Origin: Silurus meridionalis
Taxonomy: Eukaryota; Chordata; Actinopteri; Siluriformes; Siluridae
Direction: 5' to 3'
Length of the DNA: 64,000 nt
Assembly (NCBI RefSeq): GCF_014805685.1
Contig: NC_060907.1
Coordinates: 4,462,473-4,526,472, forward strand
Positions 33,820 to 45,767 of this stretch are shown piece by piece. The position numbers and the translations under genes were made by a program. Under the pieces are notes generated by a model. That model saw only the letters and a list, made by a program, of their open reading frames with translations. It did not search any database and was not told the origin of the DNA. Position 1 is the first letter of the stretch. The number at the start of each line of letters is the position of its first letter.

Positions 33820-33871
<52 letters not shown>

Positions 33872-34190
33872 TTCTTTCACTTCCACCCTCCCTTTTCCAC
33901 TCTCCATTTCTCTATTACTTGCTCTCTCTATATTTCTTCCTGTCTGCCTTGTCTTCCCTCCTTCTCTCTTTATCCCTATCTTTGTCTCCCTGTCTTTCAC
34001 TCTTCCTTTTTCTTCCTCTGTCTCTCTTCCTCTCTGTCTCTTTCTCCTTATTTGTTCCCTCTTTGTTTTCATTCTTTTTTTCTTTCCCTCTCCCTCCATA
34101 TTTTTCCATATCTGCCCTCTCGTTCAACTCTCAATTTCTTGCTTCCCCCTCTTTCTTTCTCTCTGTCTGCGTTTGCCCAAAAAAAAAAAA
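33620..34190 (+). repeat. Pyrimidine-rich (CT)n low-complexity region
   Basis: Nearly pure C/T on the plus strand with a (TC)n core at about 33824-33866, ending in an A run. The long Ser/Leu/Phe ORF that reads out of the kif16b exon at 33612 through this region is an artefact. Confidence 0.9.
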
Positions 34191-34725
34191 AAAAAATACA
34201 GAGATATTCTTTTATCTAGATTTTTTTTGTTTCAAAGCTACCAAAGACTTCTTGTGTTTTCTTTCTCATTTGTACAGGCAAACGCTATTTGCCTAGCCGC
34301 TAGGGAGTAGGGGATAAGGGCCCAGTGGCGGCATCTGGTGGCCAAAGCAAAAATGAACAACCCCAAAAATGCACATGCAGAAAAAAAAAAGGGCTGCAAA
34401 ATGATCGTTTAAGCACGAAGGATAAGAATAAAATTAGGGAAAATCTATGGAAGAGAGGGTTTTACACAAATGCAATTTATTTTTCTTTTTTAGCAGAACT
34501 TGGCCTATAATAAGAGCAACTGAGGAAAACAGGAAGCCAAATATGTAATCTTAGGAACGGGGAGGAGAACCAGGTGTCAGAATTAAATGGGAAATAAAAG
34601 ATGTAGGAGCGGAGAGAAGATCCTGAAAAAAAAAAATAATAAGGGGAATTTGTTGAGGAGAGGGGAATAAAAAAAATAAGGAGAGATAGCATTAACAAAG
34701 AAGTGCTATGTGGCATCAGGGTATA
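34191..34725. other. Non-coding sequence
   Basis: Purine-rich, AT-rich stretch with no recognisable exon; the next kif16b exon (switch II) is not found here. Confidence 0.5.
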
Positions 34726-36121
34726 CAGTGCCCTCCACAATTATTGGCACCCCTGTTTAAGATGTGGTCGTGGACTTCTAAAAATTCTCCTTTTTTTTAA
34801 AACAACATAGAACCCAAATGCAAAAAAAGAGAAAAATCTAACCTTTCATTTAAGTACATAACTTTGGTGGTAAAAAAAATCATACATTTAGAAAAGAAAA
34901 AAAACTTGAAATCATGTGTACCACAATTATTGGCACCCCTAACAATTCCTCTGAAAAATTTAATTGTTTTTTTTTTTAATATATATTTTTCTGTAGTTGC
35001 TAAGGTTGGTCAGGGTATCTAGGGACTTTTAATTAGTAATTCATGATTTCCTGTTTCCCTGGGGTATAAATATGACGTGACACAGAGGACTAATTCTCTT
35101 ACCCATGGCAAGAGAACACACCAGAGAACACACCACCAAGACAAGAGAACACACCATTCAAGTAAGGCAGATGTGTGTCGACCTTCATAAGTCAGGCAAT
35201 GGCTACAAGATAATAGCCACGTGCCTTAACTTGCCGGTATCTACAGTCAGAGGAATCATTAAGAAGTTTAAAACAACAGGAACAGTGACAAACAAGGCTG
35301 GAAGAGGTCCCAAGTTTATCTTGCCACAACGCACAGTGAGGAGGATGGTAAGAGAAGTAAAAAAATTTCAAACACTCTAAGTGGGTCTGGCGTAAAACAA
35401 AAGATGAGTATGCCGGAAAGCACCTCATGCCCACCGTGAAGTATGGTGGAGGATCTGTGATGCTGTGGGCCTGTTTCTCTTCCAAAGGCCCTGGGAACCT
35501 TGTTAGGGTGCATGGCATTATGAACGCTTTGAAGTACCAGGATATTTTAAATAAAAACCTGATGGCCTCTGCCAGAAAGCTGAAGATGGGTCGTCATTGG
35601 GTCTTTCAGCAGGATAATGATACAAAACATGTGGCAAAATCTACACAAAAGTGGTTCAGCAGTCACAAACTCAAGGTCCTCCTATGGCCATCTCAGTCCC
35701 CAGACCTCAACCCAATCGAAAACCTGTGGGGCGAGCTAAAGAGAAGAGTGCATAAGAGAGGACCCAGGACACTGGATGATCTAGAAAGATTGTGCAAAGA
35801 AGAATGGTCAAAAATCCCTCTCTCTGTGTTCTCCAATCTTGTGAAATGTTATAGGAGGAGATTAAGTGCTGTCTTGTTGGCAAAAGGAGGTTGTACAAAG
35901 TATTAACATCAGGGGTGCCAATAATTGTGGCACACATGATTTCAAGTTTTTTTTTTCTAAATGTGTGATTTTTTTACCACCAAAGTAATGTACTTAAATA
36001 AAAGGTTGGCTTTTTCTCTTTTTTTGCATTTGGGTTCTATGTTGTTTAAAAAAAAAGGAGAATTTTTAGAAGTCCACGACCACATCTTAAACAGGGGTGC
36101 CAATAATTGTGGAGGGCACTG
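34726..36121 (+). mobile_element. Tc1-like transposon with IR/DR ends, internally deleted
   Basis: TA target duplications flank 34726 and 36121. Inverted repeats of about 210 bp each contain two direct repeats of the ACAATTATTGGCACCCCT type (outer at 34738, inner at 34925), the IR/DR design of Sleeping Beauty-like elements. The arms are nearly identical by eye, so insertion is recent. The transposase is deleted internally, so the element depends on a helper. Confidence 0.92.
35105..35906 (+). pseudogene. Tc1 transposase with internal deletion
   Basis: 35105-35380 encodes the N-terminal paired-like DNA-binding domain (VDLHKSGNGYKIIATCLNLP and VRGIIKKFKTTGTV). Coding resumes in another frame at about 35382 (WVWRKTKDEYAGKHL) and continues through 35906 with GGGSVMLWACFS, FQQDNDTKHVAK and SPDLNPIENLWGELK. 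The last two hold the second Asp and the final catalytic residue region. The portion with the first catalytic Asp is deleted. Confidence 0.9.
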
Positions 36122-36329
36122 TATATGAGAAAACGAAGAGATTATGTGTGCTTCATCATCTTGCTTGTGATTGAGTGACCACCTTCTATGAGCTGATTGT
36201 TATGTGACTGCAATAAATAGTTTGCTTTTCCTCATCTAAGGCTGAAGATCCTTCATTGATTTTTGAGGTCTATTGTATTTAATTCTATTGTAAGTAAATG
36301 TGTTACATGGGGAATTAACTACAACAGAG

Positions 36330-36617
36330 AATCCACATGTGATGTGTCCACTCAGAGAGAGGTTCTGAGTTCTGACGAGCTCAGTCTGACAAATGGGTCG
36401 GAGTGCAGTGAGACAGGCGGGTTAGAGCACAGTGAGACTGGTTAAAGTGCAGTGAAACAGAAATGATAGAACACAATGAGCTAGACAGGGTCAGAGCACA
36501 GTGAGAAAGATGGATTAGAGTGCAGTGTCAGAGTGCAGTAACGTGTCAGAGTGCAGTAACAGGGGATAGAACGCAGTGAGAGATGGGTTAGAGCACAGTG
36601 AGACAGGCGGGTTAAAG
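36330..36617 (+). repeat. Degenerate GAGCACAGTGAGACAGG tandem repeat
   Basis: Repeats of about 20-25 bases built on GAG(C/T)(A/G)CAGTGAGACAGG and GGGTTAGAGCACAGTG from about 36395 to 36612. The first part (36330-36380) resembles 225-272. Confidence 0.7.
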
Positions 36618-36745
36618 AATAATGCTGAGGATAGAGCGACCAGGAAGCAGGAAAAGAGAAAGGCCAAGGGGGTGGTTTATGGATGTGGTGAGGGAAGACA
36701 TGTGGGTAGTTGGTTTGAAAGAGGCAGATGTAGAGGACATGCCCA
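36618..36745 (+). mobile_element. RTE-type LINE fragment E
   Basis: Encodes a piece of the post-RT C-terminal region of the same RTE family (MLRIERPGSRKRERPRGWF then DVVREDMWVVGLKEADVED), matching copies B and C at protein level. It stops where the 35-bp minisatellite begins. Confidence 0.85.
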
Positions 36746-36759
36746 TTCACTGCCTCTTG

Positions 36760-39110
36760 TTCACACACCCCAACCATGGCCACTCACCCTCTTATACACA
36801 CCCAAGCAAACTCACTGCCTTTCATACACACATACACGGGGCAAACTCACTGCCTTTCATACACACACCCCAAACATGGCCACTCACCACCTCTTACACA
36901 CACACCCCAGCCGTGCCCACTCACCACCTCTTATACACACACCCCAACCACACCCTCTCACCACCTCTTATACACACACCCCAACCACGCCCACTCACCA
37001 CCTCTTATACACAACTCAAACATGGCCATTCAACACCTCTTATGCACGAACCCCAGCCGTGCCCACTCACCGCCTCTTATACACACCTCAACCACGCCCA
37101 CTCACCACCTCTTATACACACCCAAACATGGCCACTCACCACCTCTTATACACACCTTAACCACACCACTCACCACCTCTTATACACACACCCAAACATG
37201 ACCATTCACCACCTCTAATACACACCCCAACCACGCCCACTCACCGCCTCTAATACACACCCCAACCACGCTCACTCACCCTCTTATACACACCCCAACC
37301 ACTCCCACTCACCGCCTCTTATACACACCTTAACCACACCCACTCACCGCCTCTTATACACACCACAACCACGCCCACTCACCACCTCTTATACACACAC
37401 CCAAACATGACCCTTCACCACCTCTAATACACACCCAAACATGGCCACTCACCACCTCTAATACACACCCCAACCACGCCCACTCACCACCTCTAATACA
37501 CACCCCAACCACGCCCACTCACCACCTCTTATACACACCCCAACCACGCCCACTCACCACCTCTTATACACACACCCCAACCACGCCCACTCACCACCTC
37601 TTATGCACACCTCAACCACACCCACTCACCACCTCAATACACACCCCAACCACGCCCATTCACCACCTCTAATACACACCCCAACCACGCCCACTCACCA
37701 CCTCTTATACACACACCCCAACCACGCCCACTCACCACCTCTAATACACATCTCAACCACGCCCACTCACCGCCTCTTATACACACCTCAACCACGCCCA
37801 TTTACCACCTCGATACACACACCCAAACATGACCATTCACCACCTCTAATACACACCCCAACCACGCCCACTCACCACCTCTATACACACCCCAACCATG
37901 CCCATTCACCACCTCTAATACACACCCCAACCACGCCCACTCACCACCTCTTATACACACACCCCAACCACGCCCACTCACCACCTCTTATACACACCTC
38001 AACCACGCCCACTCACCACCTCTAATACACACCCCAACCACGCCCATTCACCACCTCTAATACACACCCCAACCACGCCCACTCACCACCTCTTATACAC
38101 ACACCCCAACCACGCCCACTCACCACCTCTTATACACACCTCAACCACGCCCACTCACCACCTCTAATACACACCCCAACCACGCCCATTCACCACCTCT
38201 AATACACACCCCAACCACGCCCACTCACCACCTCTTATACACACACCCCAACCACGCCACTCACCACCTCTAATACACACCCCAACCACGCCCACTCACC
38301 ACCTCTTATACACACACCCCAACCACGCCCACTCACCACCTCTAATACACACCACAACCACGCCCACTCACCACCTCTAATACACACCTCAACCACGCCC
38401 ACTCACCGCCTCTTATACACACCTCAACCACGCCCATTTACCACCTCGTATACACACACCCAAACATGACCATTCACCACCTCTAATACACACCCCAACC
38501 ACGCCCACTCACCACCTCTAATACACACCCCAACCATGCCCATTCACCACCTCTAATACACACCCCAACCACGCCCACTCACCACCTCTTATACACACAC
38601 CCAACCACGCCCACTCACCACCTCTTATACACACCTCAACCACGCCCACTCACCACCTCTAATACACACCCCAACCACGCCCATTCACCACCTCTAATAC
38701 ACACCCCAACCACGCCCACTCACCACCTCTTATACACACACCCAACCACGCCCACTCACCACCTCTAATACACAACCCAACCACGCCCACTCACCACCTC
38801 TTATACACACCTCAACCACGCCCATTTACCACCTCGTATACACACACCCAAACATGACCATTCACCACCTCTAATACACACCCCAACCACGCCCACTCAC
38901 CACCTCTAATACACACCCCAACCACGCCCACTCACCACCTCTAATACACACCCCAACCACGCCCACTCACCACCTCTAATACACACCCCAACCACGCCCA
39001 TTTACCACCTCTTATACACACACCCAACCACGCCCACTCACCACCTCTAATACACAACCCAACCATGCCCACTCACCACCTCTAATACACACCCCAACCA
39101 CGTCCCCACT
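36760..39110 (+). repeat. 35-bp minisatellite, about 65 units
   Basis: Units of 35-37 bases built from CACCCCAACCACGCCC, ACTCACCACCTC and T(A/T)ATACACA, in higher-order mixtures of TTATACACACA and TAATACACA variants. The plus strand is almost free of G apart from the CCACGCCC core. A sharp start abuts an RTE fragment and the end abuts a (CA)n tract at 39121-39150. Repeat-derived ORFs here are not genes. Confidence 0.95.
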
Positions 39111-39119
39111 TGCAAAACT

Positions 39120-39153
<34 letters not shown>

Positions 39154-39399
39154 GCTATTTAAAAGACTTTCAAAAAGACGTTGTAAAATGTACGCTGTTT
39201 GCTCACACTTTTGGTTTAAAATAAACCCTCATATTACCTGGTGTATTATATTTCCTGGTTTATTATTATATTACCTTTTAGATTTTAGAATCTCTATATA
39301 CATGACATCTGTGCTTCAATTGACTGCAAATGTTTTTATTCATTACACAAAATAATATCTGTAACACTTTTCCCCCTTGGAAATGACTAAAGTTTACAC

Positions 39400-39593
39400 A
39401 TTTACATTTACGGTATTTGGCAGACGCCCTGATCTTGAGCGACTTACATGTTCCTCATTCATATAACTGAGCAGCTATGGAGTTAAGGGCCTTTCTCAGG
39501 GGCCCAGGAGTGGCAGCTTGGTATGGCTGGGATTTGAACTCATGACCTTCAGAGCCAAAATCCAATGCTTTAACCACTGAGATACAACTTCCT
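39400..39593 (-). mobile_element. tRNA-derived SINE, minus strand
   Basis: On the minus strand: B box GGTCATGAGTTCAAATCCC, body with CCCCTGAGAAAGGCCCTTA, and tail with CAAATACCGTAAATGTAAAT. Same family as 32563-32740 with a longer tail. Confidence 0.85.
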
Positions 39594-40029
39594 GTGTACT
39601 CTATTTGAGTATTGATTATGTAAACTTGTGTATATCTGCAGCAGCAGTGTATGTACGTATTAGAGATGTGCATCTCCATTAACTGAGGACGATGCGATTC
39701 GATACGAATGCGAATCTGTGAATCTTACCATCCCTACTGTGTACAAATACTGCATCTGATCCACAATACCCAGAATCCTGTGCAGCTCTAGACAGAAGTT
39801 TTTGCAGCCGCAGGTGAAACTTCTTTACGTTGTACTAATTAGGTAATAGGAACGCCTCGGATACCCAAGTCGAGCTAAATAAATAAGAAACGTCTGCCCC
39901 GTAGAACTGCCATATCCTGTACATGTGGTACCTCTGGATCTTGTAAAGTGACCCTTCACCTCGAATGCTCAGAAGTAATTCAGACACGGGGCGGTGCTTG
40001 CGAATTTACGTTTCCTCTGAAACGTCATA
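39594..40029. other. Non-coding sequence
   Basis: No exon or transposon terminus recognised; GATGCGATTCGATACGAATG at 39687-39707 is a short imperfect palindrome. Confidence 0.4.
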
Positions 40030-40107
40030 CTTGCACATTTGTTTTCTTTGTAACACAGAAATTTCCCCACTATAGGACTAATAAAGGTATATCTTATCTT
40101 ATCTTAA
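40030..40107 (+). mobile_element. LINE-like 3' tail with TATCT repeats
   Basis: AATTTCCCCACTATAGGACT followed by AATAAAGGTATATCTTATCTTATCT is a dispersed fish LINE tail ending in a TATCT microsatellite. Only the last 80 bases are present; clade not assigned. Confidence 0.5.
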
Positions 40108-40167
40108 TTCTCAACCTTTTATCCAGTAAAAAAAACAGTTTCAAGCTTGAGAGCTTGTTGTACTCAC

Positions 40168-41569
40168 CTCTCCAGCAGATGCTGAGCCTTTCATGTTGAG
40201 CCTCCTCCGTTCCCTGGCTTCCATGCTCCTCTCGGCCCAGTCATAGCGGATATTTGGGCGTGTGTTATCAGTTTGGAGGTCCTCTCGGCAGCGCCGGCCA
40301 GCAGCTGGCTCTTGACTCGGGTCGCTTTTCTCAGCGTGAAGTCTGTGCACTCGTCCGTGTCGGGCTCACGCTGAGGGAAACTGGGCTTGGACCGAGGAGT
40401 CTCTGTCTCACCAGGAGCTCTGACGGACCGTTAGCTGTGAAGTGGTGGTACCCGTTCTCTGAGGTTTATCAGAAAACAAGTTGTTTATTGACCTTATTTT
40501 TTAGACCAAATTCATTTAGTTTGTCAAAAATAATGGGGAAAAATATTAGTAATTTGATTCTTTCCTTCATCCTAAAACAATGAAGAATGAAACACATCCT
40601 GTTACACCATAAACGATATCATATCAAAAAAATCATCCCCTTGAAGCATCCAGGTATTACCTCTACTGTTCTCACAAACCAGGACAAGGTTCTACTGAGG
40701 AGCAGATGCCTGGACACAGCAGATGCAGGATGGATCTTTTTTCTTTAGTCCCAATGGAGCACAAGGCTTATTTTAAAGACCTAGGCCCAGTTATGGTCAG
40801 GGCAGGACGTCCAATATGTCTTCTTTTATATCATTTCAGCCAGATAATAAATGTTTTTCATGAGCTTTTTGAACACACACATTTCTTGCTCTTATAATAA
40901 ACTCCCACTCTTCTGGGAAGATGTTTCACTAGATTTTTGGGGATTTTTTTGTGAGATTTCATTCCATCACACGGGTGTAGGTAAAGTCAGGTGCTGATGT
41001 AGGAGGCCTGGGGTGCACTCAGTGTCAAAGATTCAGCCCAATAGGGTTGGACCTACAACCCATTATGAATATTAAGCAGATTTTCATGGAGCTGGAGTAT
41101 TGTTCTAGAACAGGTTTGGGTCTTGATGACACGAAAGGGAAATTTCATGCTACCGCAAATAAAGACATCCAATATAATGGTGTACCTCCATTTTTGGAGA
41201 AGAACCACATTTGGGTGGAAACGTTGGGTGTCCCCACACAATTTCGCCATTACAGTGTACTGATGTAAAAACCAGGTGAGCTGGGATTGAGGTACCTGAC
41301 ACCTACCTACAGGTAGTGAGTTGTGCACCGTGGTGTCTGTGTCCTGCTCGGCGTTGACCGGTGCTCTCTGAGGAGGACAGCTGCGGGTCTGAGGACTTCA
41401 CCACTTCTCTGATCTTAGGACTGGATCTTCCGCTGGAGTCCGAGCCTTTGTCCCAGCCGTCCCCAAACAGCGGCCGGTGTGTGTCCTGGTAGCATTTGAA
41501 GAACGTCTTCCATTTGTGCTTGCGGAACCTCTTCATGTATCTGTGTGGATCTTCTTCATGGTCACGTCC
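40168..41569 (-). pseudogene. ccsap: Ccsap-like gene, two damaged exons
   Basis: Centriole, cilia and spindle-associated protein binds microtubules of the centriole and axoneme. Exon 41311-41569: the ATG at 41567-41569 opens MKKIHT, then one base is missing and the frame moves to YMKRFRKHKWKTFFKCY, the family's N-terminal EYMKRY-type motif. About 15 residues expected before THRPLFGDGWDKGSDSSG are deleted. Exon 40168-40458 encodes DNTRPNIRYDWAERSMEAR to GSASAGE (the family's YGW(G/A)E motif) and ends CTGGAGAG/GTGAGT, but upstream coding is split over three frames. The C-terminal exon is not found. Support comes from neighbours: CCSAP adjoins ACTA1 and NUP133 in mammals. Moderate confidence because similarity is short. 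Confidence 0.6.
40900..41265. mobile_element. Tc1-type non-autonomous element, degraded
   Basis: CACTCTTCTGGGAAGATGTTT, AGATTTTTGGGGATTTTTTTG and TAGAACAGGTTTGGGTCTTG-type blocks shared with 32790-33215 and 58540-58850. It lies in the ccsap intron. Confidence 0.45.
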
Positions 41570-41734
41570 CTGGGACTCGTCATTATCGAGCTGCGCAGTT
41601 ACAGGGAAGGAGGGAACAGGTAAAGGTGAGCTCATGGAGAGGATATAATTTGACACCGCCTCCTGTTGGACCCATGCACTCTCCATCAATTATTTATTTA
41701 TTACCTTCTACATAATGCATCTACCACCCACAGT

Positions 41735-41960
41735 TTAGATTAGATTAGATTAGATTCAACTTTATTGTCATTTCACATTTATAAGTACAAGGCTACGAAA
41801 CACTTTGTGAAGTACACATGAATGCATCCTTTATTTATTATTAGGTTAGGAATAATACAAATTTTCACTGATTTGATCTCCTTGGAGAACATGTGAAGAA
41901 CCTGCAGAGTGCTGGATGTGTTTTCATTTCTGCAACACCTGTGCCGAGGATCTAAACAAT
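41735..41960 (-). mobile_element. LINE-like 3' end with (TCTAA)n tail
   Basis: (GATTA)n at 41737-41755 followed by TTCAACTTTATTGTCATTTC; on the minus strand this reads GACAATAAAGTTGAATCTAATCTAA, a common fish LINE tail. No coding part recognised. Probably a Rex-type fragment, not certain. Confidence 0.45.
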
Positions 41961-42383
41961 TCAACTCTTACCTGTCTGTCTCCAAGATCCGTGATGAAGA
42001 TAAAAACACACAGCTCCACATCACATCATCATCTTCATCTTGAGGATTCCTGCAAGGAGCAGGTTGAAGGAGCAGGGTAGGAAAACCAGGTCAGGGGTAT
42101 TTACAGCCCCATCTACGGAGGCTGCGGCAGGAGCAGCAGATGCTGGAGGAGGAGGGACATGTCGCTCCTTAGGTGTAATTACTGGCTGTGTAACGAACAG
42201 CACAACATCCAACACTGCACAGTAATAAGACAATTAGCTTGGAAAAAAAAATGTCCGGGAGTCTGTTCTTTATGCAAATACGAACCTACAATCCAGCTTT
42301 TGTATTAATATTCCAATGCCATACAATTAATTAATTTATTGATCTTTTAAAATACTTTTTCTTATCCTATATTGTGTCCCAGG
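41961..42383. other. Non-coding sequence
   Basis: No exon recognised. A GC-rich Ala/Gly-type ORF at 42040-42225 has no family signature and no splice context. Confidence 0.4.
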
Positions 42384-43320
42384 CAGAGGTGTAAAGTAAC
42401 CAATTACATTTACTCGCGTTACTGTAATTTAGTCAAGTTTTTTAGTGCACTTCTACTTTTTAAATCTGTAAATTTACTTTTACTTAAGAAATTTTAGTTT
42501 AAAATGTTGTACTTAACTACATTTTAAATCATATCCGTTACTGAGTAAAAAAATACTCCCGCTGGAGAGAAGGAGAATGAAAGTCAGTAAGAGTGAGACA
42601 GATTACATGTGTGTGAATGAGAGGGAGGGCAGTGGAGTGGTGCAGTTGCAGGGAGAAGAGGTGGAGGAGTTCAGGTACCTGGTAACAGTGTAAAGTAATG
42701 GAGAGTGTGTTAGAGAAGTAAAGAAAAGAGTGCAGGCAGGGTGGAGTGGGTGGAGAAGAGTGATAGCAGGAGTGATTTGTGATAGTAAAGTATCTTCAAG
42801 CATGAAAGGGAAAGTTTATAGGACTGTGGTGAGACCTGAGATGTTGTATGGATTAGAGACAGTGGCATTGAGTAAAAGACAGGAGGTGGAGCTGGAGGTA
42901 GCAGAGCTGAAGATGTTAAGGTTTTCGTTGGGAATGACGGCGATGGAAACAATTAGAAATTAGTTTATATGAGGGACAGCGCATGTAGAACGTTTTGGAG
43001 ACAAGGTGAGGGAGGCGAGATTGAGATGGTTTGAGCATGTTCAGAGGAGGGACATGGGGTATATCAGTAGGAGAATGCTGAGGATGGAGCCACCAGGAAG
43101 CAGGAAAAGAGGAAGACCAAGGAGGAGGTTTATGAATGTGGTGGGGGAAGACATGCAGGTAGTTGGTTTGAAAGAGGCAGATGTAGAGGATAGGGGTGTA
43201 TGGAGACGGATGATCCGCTGTGGCGAGAATCCTCTGTGCTCCCTAATCGGAGCAGCCAAAGGAAGAAGAAGATTTTTTAATCCCTGTAACTTTACTTGTA
43301 CTTCAGTCAAATTTTATTGA
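42384..43320. mobile_element. hAT-type MITE split by an RTE copy
   Basis: The left end CAGAGGTGTAAAGTAACC at 42384 followed by ATTACATTTACTCGCGTTACTG is a typical fish hAT MITE. It breaks at about 42556 where RTE copy B begins and resumes after about 43275 (CTGTAACTTTACTTGTACTTC). The right terminus is not clear. Confidence 0.5.
42557..43272 (+). mobile_element. RTE-type LINE copy B, 5' truncated
   Basis: Only the post-RT C-terminal region is present: 42730-42963 (KRVQ-like start, LYGLETVALSKRQ, LRFSLGMT) and 43006-43320 (LRWFEHVQRRDMG, GRPRRRFMNVVGEDMQV), separated by a TAG and a frameshift near 42962-43005. It ends at GGAGCAGCCAAAGGAAGAAGAAG, as in the other copies. Confidence 0.88.
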
Positions 43321-44363
43321 AATAACAATAATATGAGTCGGCTTATAAAGGACATCTTCGGACTGTGGTGAGGAAACCAGAGTACCTGGAGGAAACCCAG
43401 TGTGCTTCTATTAATTCTATTATTTGCCTTCAAATGAACTTAAGTATCCAAAGTTCTATGATTTATTATAACTATAATGTTCATAATCATTTTTATCACA
43501 AGACTCTTCACTTAATCAACCCAGTTTATGTGAAAAGACTCGAATGTGACTCTCAGCACACTGATCTATTAATAGAATGATAATGACTCAAACACTGAAT
43601 GATTTCTATTACAATTATCATAAACCCCAAACTTTTTCAACTACTTGGATTCTGGAGATTCTTCATCATTTATTTCTCTCTAAATGTTCTGTTTGCTGTT
43701 GAACTGATGCTGAACTGTATGTTGGTGATCAGTAGATACACCAATTAAAAATCTGAACAAGTTTAAAACAGAGCATGTGCTCAACCCTGATTGGTCACCC
43801 TGATTGGTGAGCAGTTCTTCATGATGATAATAATGATGATAATTGATATTATTAATATAAGTATACAGTAAGTAGAAAAAAAAAGCACCCACAAGAACGA
43901 GCAGGTTTAAAAATAAATCTGTTTTTATTTTGTATTATTCTGCGGGTCATTGGGAAAGAAAAATAAACGGACAGAAGTAGAAAACAGCCCGAGGCGATCA
44001 GTCGTTTGAAAGGGGCCCTTTTGCATTGGTGAAGAATCATCTAAGCCTTTGTTGTGGCCCATCCAACTCACATGACGTCACATGTCATAATTTAATGACG
44101 CTGACCATTGGTTCCAGAATCCTTTTTTTTTTTTTTTTTTGGCAGGAGCATGATTCCTTCCCAATAAAAACTAAATTACATTCTCCAGTAAAATAATCCC
44201 TGCACAACAAAGTGAAGGTGATTCCTTGTCTTTACCCCGTACATTTCCTAGATACTGATGTGCTTGTAAACTAGGAGGAAGGAAGCAGCGGTTGGGAAAT
44301 AACAACAGCTTGATAACTCGTGACAGGGAATTCCTGAGCCTGGTCCCAGTAGAGGACTGGAGC
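43321..44363. other. Possible actin 3' UTR and flank
   Basis: No ORF of note. An AATAAA on the minus strand lies near 43924-43929 and an A/T run at 44126-44142. Sequence just downstream of the actin stop (44040-44363) may be its 3' UTR. Confidence 0.35.
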
Positions 44364-44507
44364 TTAGAAGCATTTGCGGTGGACGATGCTAGGACCTGCT
44401 TCGACGTACTCCTGCTTGGTGATCCACATCTGCTGGAAGGTAGACAGGGAAGCCAGGATGGAGCCGCCGATCCAGACAGAGTACTTACACTCAGGTGGGG
44501 CGATGAT
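44364..44507 (-). pseudogene. acta1: Actin last coding exon
   Basis: Full-length 144-base exon with TTTCAG acceptor and TAA stop. It encodes [18 protein letters not shown] ... [16 protein letters not shown] ... HRKCF. Two otherwise near-invariant residues are changed: Arg to Cys in APPERKY and Asp to Val in QEYDEAG. The first is a CpG-type transition. Such changes in actin suggest loss of constraint. Confidence 0.95.
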
Positions 44508-44846
44508 CTGAAAGGAGTAGGAAATTGGAATGAGTGACATGCACATGGCTGTAGTCGAGTTTTCTGCCTTGCTGCATGTGCAGTGAATCATAAATACTTC
44601 AGACCTTTAAATGGCCTAATATTGTGTTGGAGATCCTCTGAACCAGTCGTCTAGCTTTCACAATTTGTCAAACTTTTTCAAAACCTTACGCTTGCCCATT
44701 TTTCCTGCTTTTAAACACGCCAACTTTGAGTACAAAATATTCACTTGCTGCCTAATAAATCCAACCCACTAACAGGTGCCATGATGAAGAGATAATCAGT
44801 GATATTCACTTTACTGCTCATAATAATAGAATGGTATTGGGGAAAC

Positions 44847-45220
44847 CATCTGGTTTCATGTTTTTATTGTTTGTTTTTAATTGGGACAATAGGTGTCACT
44901 CTAACCTAACTGGGTTCATGTAATATAGGTAGGAACGCTCATGTGGGTACCAGGTGTTGCTTGATGGAGGGGGAGCACACATAGCTTTTTGACCGCTTTA
45001 AAGAGTTTACTGAACGTGTGTTACATTGGGTAACCTCGGCACCTATTGTGTTTTTTGTAACTTATTTGTGGATATATGTTCTTTATGGATTATTGCAACA
45101 ATATGGTGAGAATAAAGAATCAATCATGAATAAATCCGAACTTCTCTTCGTATGTATGGACAACAAATGCGTGTCAATAAAGTGCCCAGTCTAGCAATCA
45201 CCGCGGGCTTTAAATAAAGA
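44847..45220 (+). mobile_element. BEL/Pao 5' LTR
   Basis: About 374 bases matching 53687-54062 throughout, including TAGGTGTCACTCTAACCTAA and GGTACCAGGTGTTGCTTGAT. An AATAAA-type signal is present near its 3' part (GAGAATAAAGAATCAATC). By eye the two LTRs differ at roughly nine bases plus one small indel. Confidence 0.9.
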
Positions 45221-45767
45221 AAATCTAAAATCTTATGCTTCAGGTTACCGATACAGTGGATTATAGTTTAGGCTACTGCCGCCTTTGTTTAAATTACGCT
45301 GAGGACGTCGCATTGGATTGTAGCTGAAGTATTGCGCAACTGGACGGCGTGTTTGTTCATCGAGCTCGATAAAGCCGTGGACAGCGGGAGGACGGCACTC
45401 ACAGTGGAGTCAACACTCACGTTTCCATGAATACAAAGGCCATCTACTAGCAGCACAGTTGAAAAATCAACACTGCACTTCGAAAGCCGACAGAAATTCA
45501 CGGCAGCCAACGCGAGGTATGTAGCGCTACTATATTAAATGGCTATTCAGGTTTATTTATTTGTTTGTGTGCACACATTGTGGGGCAAAAAAAAATAAAA
45601 TGCATTGGTGATAGTCGGGTTGGGGTGGACTATTAAACTTTACGTTGCTAACGTTACTGTGTATTGCGGACTTTTTGAACTTTTGCGGACATTCTAACGA
45701 GTTATGGAGATGCATGAAGCTGCAGACAAGCCCTCTGGGCCGCCAACTGTTCTCAAAAGTGTTGTAA

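Noticed and set aside
33505..34296. 263-residue ORF continuing from a kinesin exon
   Set aside because: It is read-through past a good GT donor at 33613 into a (CT)n region.
36576..38025. Long ORFs rich in His/Thr/Pro
   Set aside because: They are translations of the 35-bp minisatellite in several frames, with no start context or family match.
36760..39110. CRISPR-like array of regular repeats
   Set aside because: Units are contiguous with no unique spacers, and the context is vertebrate. It is a minisatellite.
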